From NCBI RefSeq assembly GCF_018812025.1, contig NC_063045.1, forward strand, positions 1 to 64,000: 64,000 nucleotides of DNA, given 5' to 3'. Below are positions 34,998 to 45,121 of this stretch, in pieces (position 1 is the stretch's first letter; every line of letters starts with the position of its first letter). Source of the DNA: Megalobrama amblycephala. Lineage: Eukaryota; Chordata; Actinopteri; Cypriniformes; Xenocyprididae. The position numbers were made by a program, and so were the translations under genes. Below the pieces are notes generated by a model. That model was not told the DNA's origin. It did not search any database and saw only the letters and a program-made list of their open reading frames with translations.

Positions 34998-35425
34998 TGT
35001 TACGTATGCAGGTAGAGAGATGAGGCTGATACGGATTTCCACTATAACAACAATACTTTAATAAACAGAAGGCAGAGAACACCAAACATACATCTAACAC
35101 AACAGAGAACGGACAAGGAGTGCAGGGAGTGAGCGCCATATAAAGGGAGTGATGATAATAGAGTCCAGGTGCAGGTGATGAGGAGCTGACGAGGGAAGTG
35201 AGTGCAGGTGACGAAACAGGAGGATAATGGGAATTAGAGTCCAGGGGAACAAGGGATCTGTAACAGTACCTCCCCCTCCCGGTAGGCGCGCCCTGGAGAC
35301 CTCAAGCCGGAGCAGGGGGAGGAGTAGACTGGAGTGGAGGTCTCCAGGGCAGGTCCAAGAACCATGGAGGGTCAGGTGCAGCGGGCTGCCATGGCGGGTC
35401 AGGGGCCGAAGGCGGCCATGGCGGG

Positions 35426-36046
35426 TCAGGAACTGAAGCCTTCATGCCGTTGAGCCCAGGCGGCGCTGAAGGACCAGTCCATCCCCTCAAATACAATTAG
35501 AATTCCCGTAGGAACGGGAGCGTGCTCGGCGGAAACTGGAGAGGGCTCAGCGGAGGCTGGAGCTGTTTGCTCGGCGGCAGAGACTGGAGCTGACTTGGGC
35601 TTTCTCTTCCTCCACCTCCTGGACCCAGCAGAGGAGTGTGGGTCCAGCATAGTACAAGCAGGAAGTTCGCTGGAGGGGTATGCGGAGGAAGACGGTGGCT
35701 GACTGACTGGCCCGGCCAACCGTGTTTCTGGATGGACTAGAGACAAACACCCATCCTGAACCCAATCAACAAAGAATTTGGAGTCATTTAACCACAAAAT
35801 GAAAATGATAGTTTCGCTTAAGGAGAAGCGATAATCAGGTTCACCAAAACGGATAGTGTCGTCATCTAGTCCATCCAGAAACAGGGAGATCAAACATGCT
35901 TCAGGCCAGTCAGACAAAAAAGCGAGCTCAACGAACTCCTCCACATACCTCTCCAGCGAACGACCTACCTGCAGGAGCCCGATGAGGCAATCGCCGGTTG
36001 CCAGAGGTGTTGGAGGAGCAGGTGCCAGGGAGCTGGGGAAAGTCAA
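35426..36046 (-). pseudogene. Gypsy gag fragment
   Basis: The frame reads LATGDCLIGLLQVGRSLERY, VEEFVELAFLSDWPEACLIS and LFLDGLDDDTIRFGEPDYRF, the retrotransposon-gag (capsid) domain of fish Gypsy elements. A proline/serine-rich tail with RRWRKRKPK follows, where a nucleic-acid-binding region is expected. The start was lost to the L2 insertion at 36041, so the visible ATG is not original. Gag would assemble the virus-like particle. This copy is partial and has no pol. Confidence 0.75.
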
Positions 36047-36418
36047 GTCAAGTCAAATTTATTTATATAGCGCTTTTACAATTGGTAATTGTTTCAAAGC
36101 AGCTTTACATATTAGAAGCACAGAAAAAAGGGAAGTGGTTAAAAATAAGCTGTACATACAAGCGTGGTAATATGTAACATATACAAGATGGTGCTACATT
36201 AAGCCAATGTCGGCTGACTCCCAGGGGTGGAAAAAACCCCCTAGGAGAAAACCCAGCGTGGGAAAAAAGTCCTAGGAGGGAAAAAACCCCTTGGAAGATA
36301 TATATAATATATGTAAATGGATATGGAGATCAAAATCTGAATTATACATTTTTATTATAGAGATTAAAAATAGATTATATATAAATATATGTAAGCGGAT
36401 ACGGGGATTAAAAATCTA
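36041..36418 (-). mobile_element. L2-type LINE 3' tail
   Basis: Reverse complement of the 3' UTR and tail of the L2 at 27330-27707: agtcaagtcaagtcaaattt, tatatagcgcttttacaatt, then the ccccctaggagaaaacccag block. It is a severely 5'-truncated copy inside the Gypsy gag. Short aaag flanks on both sides may be a target duplication. Confidence 0.88.
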
Positions 36419-36754
36419 AATTAAAGTCTCCATGATCTTTGTGGAAAATCCAACGTTTATGGTCCGTTCTTCTGTTAAGTATGCAGGTAGAGAGGTGAGG
36501 CTGATACGGATTTCCACTATAACAACAATACTTTAATAAACAGAAGGCAGAGAACACCAAACATACATCTAACACAACAGAGAACGGACAAGGAGTGCAG
36601 GGAGTGAGTGCCATATAAAGGGAGTGATGATAATAGAGTCCAGGTGCAGGTGATGAGTGATGATGAGGAGCTGACGAGGGAAGTGAGTGCAGGTGACGAA
36701 ACAGGAGGATCATGGGAATTAGAGTCCAGGGGAACAAGGGATCTGTAACAACGT

Positions 36755-38880
36755 TGTAGTGATTTTTGGATTAGCCTCACATGAGGGCACCACAAATATA
36801 GTGATTTTGGTCTTAAATATTAATATTAATATTTGTATTAATATTAATATTGAGTCAGATGATTCCTTCCAATATTTCGGGGCACCAGTCAGGATTCTCA
36901 CCTTGACAATAAAGAACAATCATGAAAGATTGTTAACTGAATTAATATTTTATAAATTGGAGGAAGTTTATCATCTGACCAATCTGAAGGATTTAGTGAG
37001 ATTCGGGCGAGCTTGTGATTATCAACACAAGAATGACACAGTTTGCAATAAAATGAATTTATTAACAAAAAGATATACAAGAGTAAAATATCACACTCAC
37101 TAAATACTACGAAGGAAAATGACTGTTACGGTGTGATGCAGTAGAGACGAAGCATAAGCGGAAATCCACAATGATGGGTAGTTTAATGAATAGACACGAA
37201 GCAGAAGCATACACACACACTATACAACGATCAGAACAGACCAGGAGTGAAGGGAGTGAGTCCATATATATAGGCAGTGGAGAAGATTAAGTCCAGGTGT
37301 GGATGATGAGTGCTGATGGGGAGATGAAACAGGGAAATGAGTGCAGGTGTGGAGAACAAGAGGATCCTGGGAAATGGAGTCCGGGAGACAAGGGATATGT
37401 AACAATGACTAAACTACTAAGAAAAAATGACTAAACTACTAAGAAAATTGAATCAATAATCAAACAGAAACTACAAACTACAACACAAATGGATGTTAAC
37501 AAAACTGAATGCCAAGTAGATGAGCAACAGATTGGACGAACCAATGAATGGGTAATTAGCAGTCTATGAGGGAGTCGATTGTGGTCTTTCTGGATGCTGG
37601 TATTGAAAATAAGTAAATAAGCATTTACTCTGAATACAGATAACGTGTCTAATGTATCTATCTGTGTACGCTGACCCTAGATAAACAGTCTCTACACAAA
37701 TAGCAATCTCATTTAGCAACAACCTAATGCCAAGGCTTTTGGAAAAGGTTTGGTTAGCTTATATTTACGTTTCACTTGGTCGGGTGATCAGTCCGGGAAT
37801 GGGAAACGTTGTCCACTGGTATCCTTCCATGTGCAGTGGGAGACTGGATTGCTTTCCAACAGCTGCAGAGCTGCACTGAGTGCTGGAGGTCTTTGTGTAA
37901 TCCAGAGAACTGTAGGTCAGATGGTGGTTGCTCCGTAGGATCTTCTGTAGGTTGGAGGTACTGGGGTTATGCAGGTCAGGGGTCAAAGTCCTCTGCAGAA
38001 GCAATTTGGCTGCTTGATCCGTGTGGTGAAAGGTTTACTTGCAAGAGTCTCACCTTGGTCGTGCTGTTGTTCTTCCCTCGTCAGGTCAGAAACTCAGAAC
38101 AAGGGTCTGTTCACTTGGGAAAACTTTTATTCCTTCTCGTTGGGGAGGGGATTACTAATCCCACCTTTCCTGATGTGGTGATGTGATTGGGTCACAGCAT
38201 TCCAGGTGTCCGTCCCTTAACACGCCCACCTTTCATCCTGTGAAACTTGTTGTATTGTTCTAAAATACATAGTTAAATAAGACAATGTCTTTAGGACCTT
38301 GGAAATGCTTTATTTCTTTTTCAAACCTTTCTCAAAGTCCTTGTGGCAGTGTTCTGAACTCATAGAGTCCAAACTTGATGTGAATTGGTTGAGGTATCAC
38401 ACTTCTGTCGCAGTGGGTGTAGTTGCATTGGCTTTTATTCCAGGTGTGGTTTCTACTGTGTGTGCACAGTTTCCTGGATGAGTACAAGGACACATAGGAC
38501 ATGTTCCTTATAGTATTCCTGTCCATTTTTTGGTGATTTCAAGCTAATATGTTTAGAAAATGTCTTCCTTTCTGGGCATTTCTTTGTTCTTGCTGTGCTC
38601 TAGCCAGAACCGGTTTGGCAGCCCTAGGAGTCCATGGTCATTCGCACCTTGAACTCAGGCATGGAAGCCTGAGGTGAACAAAGGCAACTCGTGATGAGAT
38701 TAGCCTATCATCAATGGGCCGTTGATGTCATCTTTCCTGTCTTCCACCTTTGGCAGTCCTGATTACAATAGTCGTTTACTTGTCGTTGAGGGTCCTATCA
38801 CATTCTTTTGATTAATCAAAGTGGGACAAAAGAATGTCTGTTGTGAAGCTCTGGTGCCATCACGTCTGTTGTTCACTACA
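36755..38880 (-). mobile_element. ERV-like solo LTR, copy 2, with 4-bp TSD
   Basis: The segment begins tgtagtga and ends tcactaca, perfect short inverted ends of TG...CA type. It is flanked by acgt (34993-34996 before the Gypsy insertion and 38881-38884). On the minus strand it contains a TATA-like aggaataaaag (about 38135), the gagtttctgacctgacgagg block, a polyadenylation region (aataaattc, about 37060) and TGGTGCCCCG near 36887, all in the order seen in copy 1 at 1.1-2.4 kb. Without the nested LTR it is about 1.85 kb, long for an LTR. Because TGGTGCCCCG lies 130 bp before the end, either the motif is not a primer-binding site or the segment is an LTR plus leader. Confidence 0.65.
37124..37404 (-). 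mobile_element. Gypsy-like solo LTR with perfect 5-bp TSD
   Basis: The 281-bp LTR runs tgttacggtgtgatgcag to gggatatgtaaca and is related to the LTRs at 34998 and 36473. The duplication atgac lies at 37119-37123 and 37405-37409. It is nested in the ERV-like LTR. A solo LTR arises by recombination between two LTRs of a full element. Confidence 0.9.
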
Positions 38881-38884
38881 ACGT

Positions 38885-39118
38885 GTCATGAATATGAAGG
38901 AGGCTTTATGCATGTTTATGACTACTGTCATTAAGTCCCATTCACTCTGTTATGTCATTTTTAATGCAATCGGCATTTTTAATGCATTGAGATGTCTTTG
39001 TTACGACAACTTGACATTACCAAGACATCATAACCTGTCATAAACATGACATAGCAGATTAATTATCAAACTTAAAAAACTACTTAGCTTTATGGGTTAA
39101 CATTACATTATGTTATTT
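38885..39118. mobile_element. DNA element right part
   Basis: Continuation of the element begun at 34937, with gacatcataacctgtcataaacatgacat near 39022-39050, inverted relative to the left arm. The terminal ggtaacac partner was not clearly found before the next element starts at 39119. Confidence 0.45.
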
Positions 39119-39294
39119 TGGTAACACTTCAGTATAGGGAACACATATAAACTATTAACTATGACTTTTCCTTCAATAAACTCCTAATTTATTGCTTCTA
39201 AATATAGTTAATTGTTAAGTTTAGGTATTGGTAGGATTAAGAATCTAGAATAAGTTCATGCAGAATAAGGCATTAATATGTGCTTATTAATTAC
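39119..39294. mobile_element. MITE end cut by a Gypsy LTR
   Basis: The sequence starts tggtaacacttcagtatagg and continues with aacacatataaactattaac and ttaagtttaggtattgg, the terminus of a very common fish non-autonomous DNA element. It stops where the Gypsy LTR begins at 39295. Confidence 0.6.
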
Positions 39295-39945
39295 TGTCAC
39301 AGACATGCCAGGCTCTGCACCCAGCCAATCACGTTGCACTCCCTCACCAGAGTACTGATCACACGCACCTGACACTCATCACCAGCCCAATCAGCAGCTC
39401 CATAAAAGACACTTACAGTCACTCAGTCATTGTCCGGTTTTGTTAACGCATACTAACCTGAATGCTTAGCTTACGGACTACTTACCTGTCTCCAGTGTGT
39501 CTCCTAGATCCTCTGTGTTCTCCAGTCCTCCGTGAGTGTCTCTGTGTAGCGTCTTCTCCACGTCTGTCTGCCTTCATCGAACCTGGAGTGAAGATCAAGT
39601 CAAGTATCACTGTCTTGATATATCATCTGTATAGAACTTCATCTGCTTTCACTCACCTGCTCACTGCTCTGGTTGTCTCAATAAACATCGTAAACTGTAC
39701 CTGTGTATCCGACCTCCTCTGTATGTAACAGAAGACCGGACCAACACTGCTGAGCAACCACGATGAGCACCGCAGATCCATTCCAGGACTTGGTTACAGC
39801 ACTTTGTCGCACTCTCACCAGTTCATCCACACCAGCACCACCAGCGAGCACTTCCATGCTGCATCTTCTTCGCCGTCTGTGATCGCCAGTCCCATGGCCA
39901 AACCAGTGCCCTTCTCTGGCTCGGTGGAGTACAGAAACCAGGGAC
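39295..39945 (+). mobile_element. Gypsy 5' LTR and gag start, truncated
   Basis: The LTR spans 39295-39730 (TGTCACAGACATGCC to ctgtatgtaACA) and is followed at once by a leader gaagaccggaccaacactg and, at 39763, an ATG opening MSTADPFQDLVTALCRTLTS, a typical fish Gypsy gag N-terminus. A frameshift near 39830 moves homology to SPSVIASPMAKPVPFSG. The element ends near 39945, where it is joined head-to-head to a minus-strand DIRS. No other Gypsy parts follow. Confidence 0.8.
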
Positions 39946-41197
39946 AGAAACCAGGGCTTCTTCCACACCGTCAAGGCGCGAAGGCATCGCCATGTGACCT
40001 TGATAGTGCAAAAAGGATTTCCCTTCGGAGAAAACCCCCTGGTCCTGAGCCACCACTGTAAAGGTCTCATGTGCAGCAGACCAAAAGGTATCACGTTGGA
40101 AGCAGCTGCCATCAGACCTAACAGTTTCTGTAACTGTTTGACAGTGAGTGACTGGCCTAATTTCACCCCTTTCACGGTTGAGAGAATGGAATTCACCCGG
40201 GCAGGAGACAGACGTGCCTGCATCGTAGTGGACTTCCAAACTACCCCCAGATAGCCGGTAGTTTGAGCTGGTAGAAGCACACTCTTCTTGGCATTGAGTC
40301 TCAACCCTAACCTTCTCATATGTGACAGAAATACATCTCGATGTTGAACTACCTGTTGCTCTGATTGAGCCATAATCAACCAATCGTCTATATAATTCAG
40401 CATGCAGATGCCCTGGAGTCTCAGTGGAGCCAGAGCCGCATCCACGCACTTCGTGAAGGTGCGGGGTGAAAGAGATAGGCCGAACGGAAGAACCTTGTAT
40501 TGGTAAGCTTCGCCCCGAAAGCGAACCTGAGGAACTTCCAATGCGAAGGATGGATTGACATATGAAAGTAAGCGTCTTTCAGATCTATTGTCACAAACCA
40601 GTCCTCGGACCTGATCTGTGTGGTGATCTGTCTGAGTGTAAGCATCTTGAACTTGAGCTTTTGCACTGAGCGATTTAACATGCGTAAATCTAGAATAGGA
40701 CGCAACCCTCCATCCTTCTTCGGAACTATGAAGTAACGGCTGTAAAACCCTGACTGCTTGCTGGGGGGAGGAACCCTCTCTATAGCTCCCTTTTGCAAAA
40801 GTGTCATAACTTCCTGTTCCATAACCAGAGACTGCTGGGGGCTCACCACTGTAGGGAGGACCCCGTTGAACTGGGACGGGCGAAACCCGAATTGTATTTT
40901 GTAACCCTTTTCTATCATCTGCAGTACCCATTGAGAAATATTGGGAAGACGTTTCCATTCTTCCAGAAATTCTACTAAGGGAACTCTACTCTCTGGTGTT
41001 TTTTGAGCACTTGGCTTGACACCCTGAAGCGGCGCACCGGCAGGGAGCAGTCGAATCAAGCGCTGGCTGGCCCTCCTCAGTGGGTTGGCGGGGACCGCTG
41101 CGCCCCGAGACGCACGAGACGGCGGGATTGGCAGAACGGCCCCCTGAGGGCGCCGAAGAGGAATTAATTTTATAGATTTTGATTTTACAGGACCCAC
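39945..41197 (-). pseudogene. DIRS reverse transcriptase, broken
   Basis: From 41197 the frame has a proline-rich lead, then YFIVPKKDGGLRPILDLRML and FVTIDLKDAYFHMSIHP, the RT fingers and first catalytic Asp. A frameshift near 40520 moves to KVLPFGLSLSPRTFTKCVDA and LNYIDDWLIMAQ (catalytic YIDD at 40394-40383), then LGLRLNAKKSVL and GYLGVVWKS. An RNase H start is suggested near 40000, but the reading frame continues into unrelated Gypsy sequence below 39945, so the apparent C-terminus is chimeric. The enzyme would copy element RNA; this copy is inactive. Confidence 0.85.
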
Positions 41198-41309
41198 TTC
41201 AGAGGGGGCTGCCCTCGGAAGTCCTGGACCCTTGGCGTCAGGACTTCTTCGAAGCCTTCCTAGCGATAATGACAGTCCGCAGATCTGTCTTACCCTGGGA
41301 AGGCTTCAC

Positions 41310-42704
41310 TTACGTTGCCCTGCCCGGTCCCCAAGATCTTTTCAGGGGAGCACGGGTGGCAACACTTTGTTTTTGTTGCACCCTATGCGCTGATGAGGAG
41401 CTAGTAGATGGCCGAGGCTGCTGAGCGGGAGCAGCCTCGGCAGAGCGGCGAGGGAGAAACTTTTGAAAAGCTGCCGACTGACGTTTTGCCTCCTGGAACC
41501 TCTCGACGACCGATGTAACGGAGTCGTCGAAGAGGCCCCAGGAGGAAACAGGTGCATCAAGGAGAACCGACTTATCTCTCTGCTTTATATCTGACAGGTT
41601 TAGCCATAGTCTCTCCTTGGCCACCAGGGCTGCCATAGACCGGCCGATGGATTTTGCCGTCTCCTTGGTGGCCCGGAAAGCTAATTCAGTTGCTTTTCTC
41701 AACTCCTGTATAGCTTCAAAAGTTGCCTCGCCACTCTCATCTATCTCCCCCAGCAGGTCAGCTTGATATACCTGAAGGATAGACATAGTATGTAGGCAGG
41801 TGGCTGCCTGACCTGCTGAGGTATAAGCCCTGCCCACCAACGCTGATGTTGTAAGGGTCTGGTGCCTGGTGGGCAAAGTCAGGGATTTTAGGGACGATGC
41901 TGACTCAGGCGAGAGATAGCTCGCGAGCGTCTCCTCGACCTGAGGCATCGCCCCATAACTGTGTTCTTTCCCTCCTACTATATTGCTATAGAGTGTAGTT
42001 TGCGGATTATGAACACGGAATTGAGCTGGTCTCTGCCACCACCTCGACACCTCGGTGTGGAGGTCGTTAAAAAACGGCAATCCCCGGGGCTGAGCCTGTG
42101 ATCGGGCGGGGAGAAAGCGCTCATCTAATTTGCTTTTTGCACACGCTTCTGGTGTTTCTTCTGGCCATTCAATTTTTTAGTTTTGCCACCGCTTGAGTCA
42201 ACACCTCTAAAAGCTCCTCATAGGCTGGAGATATCTCCAGCTCCGGCACTCGCTATATCCATCTACTCGGAGCTGGATAAATGAAGCGCCGGTGCCTCCA
42301 CTCTGGGGAAAGAAACCGCAGCGCGTGCTTCCGCAACCAGAGAAGAGGCACTGGATCTGGTGGGTGAGGGTCGAGATAGGGCAGGACCCATCTCTAACCC
42401 CTCCGCGAGATCCACTTGTGATCCCCAGGAGTGAAGTTTCCGATGTGCCTCGGCAGCAGCGGGACCCGATCCCTGGGGAACACTCGCCGCAGCGTCCTCT
42501 TTTTTATCAAAGAACGCGCGGCGCGAGCGGAGTACACGGAGCGTCAGCTTTTCATAATGTACACAGACAGCTCCCTCGAGAGCTGCCTGTGCATGCTCCA
42601 CTCCCATGCAAGCGACACACATCTATGTGTGTGTCCCCGCCCGTGATGAAGCGAGGGCAGGGATCAACACATTTAGTGAACTGCTGCTTGCTAGAACTCG
42701 CCAT
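41310..42704 (-). pseudogene. DIRS gag-like ORF1
   Basis: The ATG at 42704-42702 opens MASSSKQQFTKCVDPCPRFI, then a frame change leads to CVACMGVEHAQAALEG with the Cys/His pattern of the DIRS gag N-terminus (frame 42622-42263). The frame from 42080 carries the conserved IGRSMAALVAKERLWLNLSD and a Ser/Arg-rich C-terminus ending at 41310. Homologous blocks occur at 21964-22794. It packages element RNA in the family. At least two frame breaks are visible between the parts. Confidence 0.78.
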
Positions 42705-42714
42705 AATCGCGTCT

Positions 42715-42716
<2 letters not shown>

Positions 42717-42746
<30 letters not shown>
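42717..42746. repeat. (AT)n microsatellite
   Basis: About 15 AT units next to the start of DIRS ORF1 on the minus strand, in its 5' leader. Confidence 0.95.
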
Positions 42747-42748
<2 letters not shown>

Positions 42749-43035
42749 TTGGTGACTAAAATGCTCTTTTCCTCGGACGAAGAGATATTTTGTTTGCTGT
42801 ATATAAGGGACAGATAACACCAAATAAGACACACGATAACACAGAGCGCTGCTGAAGACTTCAGAAGCTGGCGTTCTTTGTTCTCAGGGGTGCTTTATAG
42901 TTTCTTGGTCCGTGACGTCACACGCTCTGACGTCCCGTCACACTATTGGTTCGATTTCACAAGTGCTTCAAGACGAAATACGCAGAGGCATTCCCAAAGC
43001 GATTACACAGCGTCGATGTTCCCATGAAAGGGAAA

Positions 43036-43290
43036 CTAATATTAGCGTAGATGCCATTCTTCTTCTGATGTAACGAGTACATTTGGTGTTATAGGAAGTG
43101 TTCCCGGTTCCGGCTGACCTAATTTATGCAGCCTAATAATCCTTTAATGGATTTGAAAATATAAATTGATAATTTGTTATGTGAATGCCAGGTTAAAGAG
43201 ATGCGTTTTTAGTCTAGATTTAAACTGACAGAGTGTGTCTGCTTCCCGAACAATGCTAGGAAGATTGTTCCAGAGTTTAGGTGCCAAATA
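43036..43290 (-). mobile_element. L2-type LINE fragment
   Basis: Reverse complement of the L2 C-terminus and 3' UTR start: tatttggcacctaaactctg, CAGTTTAAATCTAGACTA and the cctttaaaggatt region on the minus strand. It abuts the DIRS end on the left and an LTR fragment on the right, without a tail. Confidence 0.8.
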
Positions 43291-43546
43291 GTGTCTGTCT
43301 ATTTATACTGAGTTTGTTTCTGCCTTTGTCGAGTCTTAATCATTTGTCACCGGCATTACTGAACACTTTTGGTTTTTGTTCCTTGTTCCTTGTTTCTTGT
43401 GTGGACTGTTCATGTGGTGTTTGACTCTTGCCTGGATGTACAACAATTTTGGATTTCCCTATTAAATGCTGCAACTGGATCTTACCCTCAAGTCTCAGTG
43501 CATTACGTGACATATAGATATAGATATCTCACTGATTCTTGAGATA
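43291..43546 (+). repeat. Duplicated LTR end plus receptor 3' flank
   Basis: 43291-43512 repeats the last ~230 bp of the solo LTR at 28823-29175, with a small indel near gttccttgttcc. 43513-43546 repeats its downstream flank tatagatatagatatctcac. The ctcactgattcttgaga block also begins the 3' flank of locus B at 60286. The shared flank proves duplication rather than independent insertion. Confidence 0.85.
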
Positions 43547-43761
43547 AATCCCATTGCTGTTCATTTTGATTCTTTTAAACATAATTTATCGACTCTTCGT
43601 TACTTAGGCATTGAACAAATTAAAGTACCTAGAAGGGGTGGTGATATTGATAAAATCTTACTACAGAGGGAAGCTTTTTATATTTATACATTGAATACTC
43701 TTTCTCCAAAAGGTTTAAATTTGGATTTTGATTTGAAACTTTTTTTGTGAATTTGGGAATG

Positions 43762-43763
<2 letters not shown>

Positions 43764-43827
<64 letters not shown>

Positions 43828-43828
43828 T
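43764..43828. repeat. (AT)n and poly-T microsatellite
   Basis: An AT dinucleotide run of about 23 units followed by a T tract, in the 3' UTR of the Penelope-like fragment. Confidence 0.95.
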
Positions 43829-44004
43829 TAGTAATTTGATGGTATTTGTTACTAGTGCTGATTCAATCATTGGGTGATGAATATGTTGATTTGTAACAGG
43901 TGTGATTGATCATGTTGATGAAATGAATTGTATCAGGTGTCATTGACTATGTTGAGAAAATGCAAAGTAATTGCCATTTTGTCACTATCTACTGATTGCC
44001 TGAC

Positions 44005-44036
44005 CTGACGAAGACCTCTTTGGTCGAAACGTTGTC
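44005..44036 (+). ncRNA. Candidate hammerhead ribozyme core
   Basis: The sequence reads CTGACGA, a hairpin GACC-tcttt-GGTC, GAAA, then a two-base stem with a three-base loop (AC-gtt-GT) and C. This matches the CUGANGA...GAAA core and the very short stem III known for hammerheads of Penelope-like elements. One extra A lies before stem II, and stem I pairing around it looks weak. Self-cleavage is therefore unproven for this copy. Confidence 0.4.
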
Positions 44037-44089
44037 CTTTCATTAAATTCTGAGAGCAGCAATGGCAGTGTGCAGTTCTTTTTTGGTTT

Positions 44090-44530
44090 ATTCTGGTGAG
44101 CCAGCGGCCATTCTTTTCGGCCGTCTGGGCCTCGTGGTGGGTCTCTTCTTGGCCGGCTTGGGTTTTGGGTCAGGCAGGACCATCCAGTAATACCCACTGG
44201 AGGGGTATGTGGGGGAAACTGGCGGTTGGCGAACTGGCTAGGCCGCTTGTGTTTCTGAGGGGACTGGACGAGGAAAACACGATTCTTTTTGAACCTCTTC
44301 AATTTCAAAATCAGAACCATTCAGAAAGAGAATCAGATTAATAGTCTCGACTAGGGAAAAAACCATGCAGGTTCACTGAAGTGAATCGTGTCCTCGTCCA
44401 GGCCCGCCAGAAAACAAGTGTTAAATGGGGCATCTGGCCAGTTCACCAAGTAAGCAAACTCAGAGAATTCCTCTACATACCTCTCCAGCGGGCGACCGTC
44501 CTGTCAAAACCCCCACAGATGATCCACCGC
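44090..44530 (-). pseudogene. Gypsy gag fragment
   Basis: On the minus strand the region encodes GRPLERYVEEFSEFAYLVNW and AGLDEDTIHFSEP, clearly the same capsid domain as at 35426-36046 but diverged. Downstream the frame becomes proline/arginine-rich before breaking up near 44090. Stops and shifts interrupt it and pol is missing. Confidence 0.7.
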
Positions 44531-44574
44531 TGTGTCCTCTTCACTGGGAGGCACAGGAGAGCTAGGGATAAGGA

Positions 44575-44906
44575 TGTAACGAAGTTCGTAAATGTGGGAA
44601 GAAGGAGGCGGGAACCGGCGAACGTTCAACAAAAGTTTAACCTCAAAATAAACAAAGAACAAAACGAAAGTAATGCCGGCAGACCCTCGCGGACGTCTGT
44701 CGGCCACACAAACATAATAAAACACAAAATAAAGTCCAGGCCTGGTCCTCTCTCGTCCTCCACGGTCGTCGCTCCTCCTTTTATGCTCCCGGAGCTCCTC
44801 CGTGAGAGACTCAAGGCCGGTGCGCCTCGCAGGTGTAGCTTGTTAACTCTCGCGCCACCGGCCTCGCGCCGTTCCCTCACGGCTCTCGCCCGCCCTGGTC
44901 GCCACA
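44575..44906 (-). mobile_element. Solo LTR with perfect 5-bp TSD
   Basis: The 332-bp segment runs tgtaacgaagttcg to ctggtcgccaca. Reverse complemented it begins TGTGGCGACCAGGGCGGGCG, a familiar fish Gypsy-type LTR start. The duplication aagga lies at 44570-44574 and 44907-44911. It interrupts the leader/gag of the surrounding Gypsy element and is therefore younger. Confidence 0.9.
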
Positions 44907-45121
44907 AAGGAATATTCCCATCCTTGTAGAAGTCCATGCGGTTTGGTCCATTCTTCTGTTACAATAGTGGCTGCACCAGGGATGAGGCAGAATCAGACTT
45001 GTAGGAATGGGTATTTATTTCACCAAGGAATAGAACAGCACACAATCACCAAACAATACCAAACATAACATTAAGATAACATTAAGAACGGACAGGGAGT
45101 GCAGGGAGTGAGTCTAACTTA

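Larger units (their letters stand above)
34998..36750 (-). mobile_element. Gypsy-like LTR retrotransposon with 5-bp TSD, deleted inside
   Basis: LTRs lie at 34998-35265 and 36473-36750, each running from tgtta(c/a)gtatgcaggtagag to gggatctgtaaca. The target duplication acgtt is perfect (34993-34997 and 36751-36755). On the minus strand the right LTR is 5', followed by a primer-binding-type leader (cagaagaacggaccataaac). The interior retains only a gag region; protease, RT and integrase are missing. An L2 tail is inserted at 36041-36418. The element itself landed one base inside the ERV-like LTR. Confidence 0.88.
39945..43035 (-). mobile_element. DIRS retrotransposon, 3'-truncated
   Basis: On the minus strand the element starts with an inverted-repeat end containing gttccctttcatgggaac (about 43036-43019). 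Next come a promoter region, a gag-like ORF1 (42704 to 41310) and an RT ORF (41197 to about 39945). RNase H is partial, and the tyrosine recombinase, methyltransferase-like region and right end are missing, cut at the Gypsy junction. It is the only DIRS copy here with RT and is a different lineage from the gag-only copies, with clearly diverged gag. Confidence 0.85.
43547..44076 (+). mobile_element. Penelope-like element 3' end
   Basis: A plus-strand frame ending at the TGA of 43748-43750 reads HFDSFKHNLSTLRYLGIEQI and RRGGDIDKILLQREAFYIYT, then LNTLSPKGLNLDFDL. This is the C-terminal part of the GIY-YIG endonuclease domain of Penelope-like elements. An (AT)n/T run (43764-43828) follows, then a 3' region ending with a hammerhead-like motif (44005-44036) and cattaaattctgagagcagc. 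RT is missing, and the next base pairs belong to a Gypsy element. Confidence 0.72.

Noticed and set aside
35227..35436. Gly/Arg-rich plus-strand frame
   Set aside because: It is antisense to Gypsy gag C-terminal coding sequence and the LTR border.
39678..39945. C-terminal extension of DIRS RT
   Set aside because: This part is antisense to a plus-strand Gypsy LTR, leader and gag start, so the frame is an accidental fusion.
44381..44929. 182-codon plus-strand frame as a gene
   Set aside because: It runs antisense across Gypsy gag and then across a separately inserted solo LTR with its own target duplication, so it cannot be an old gene.
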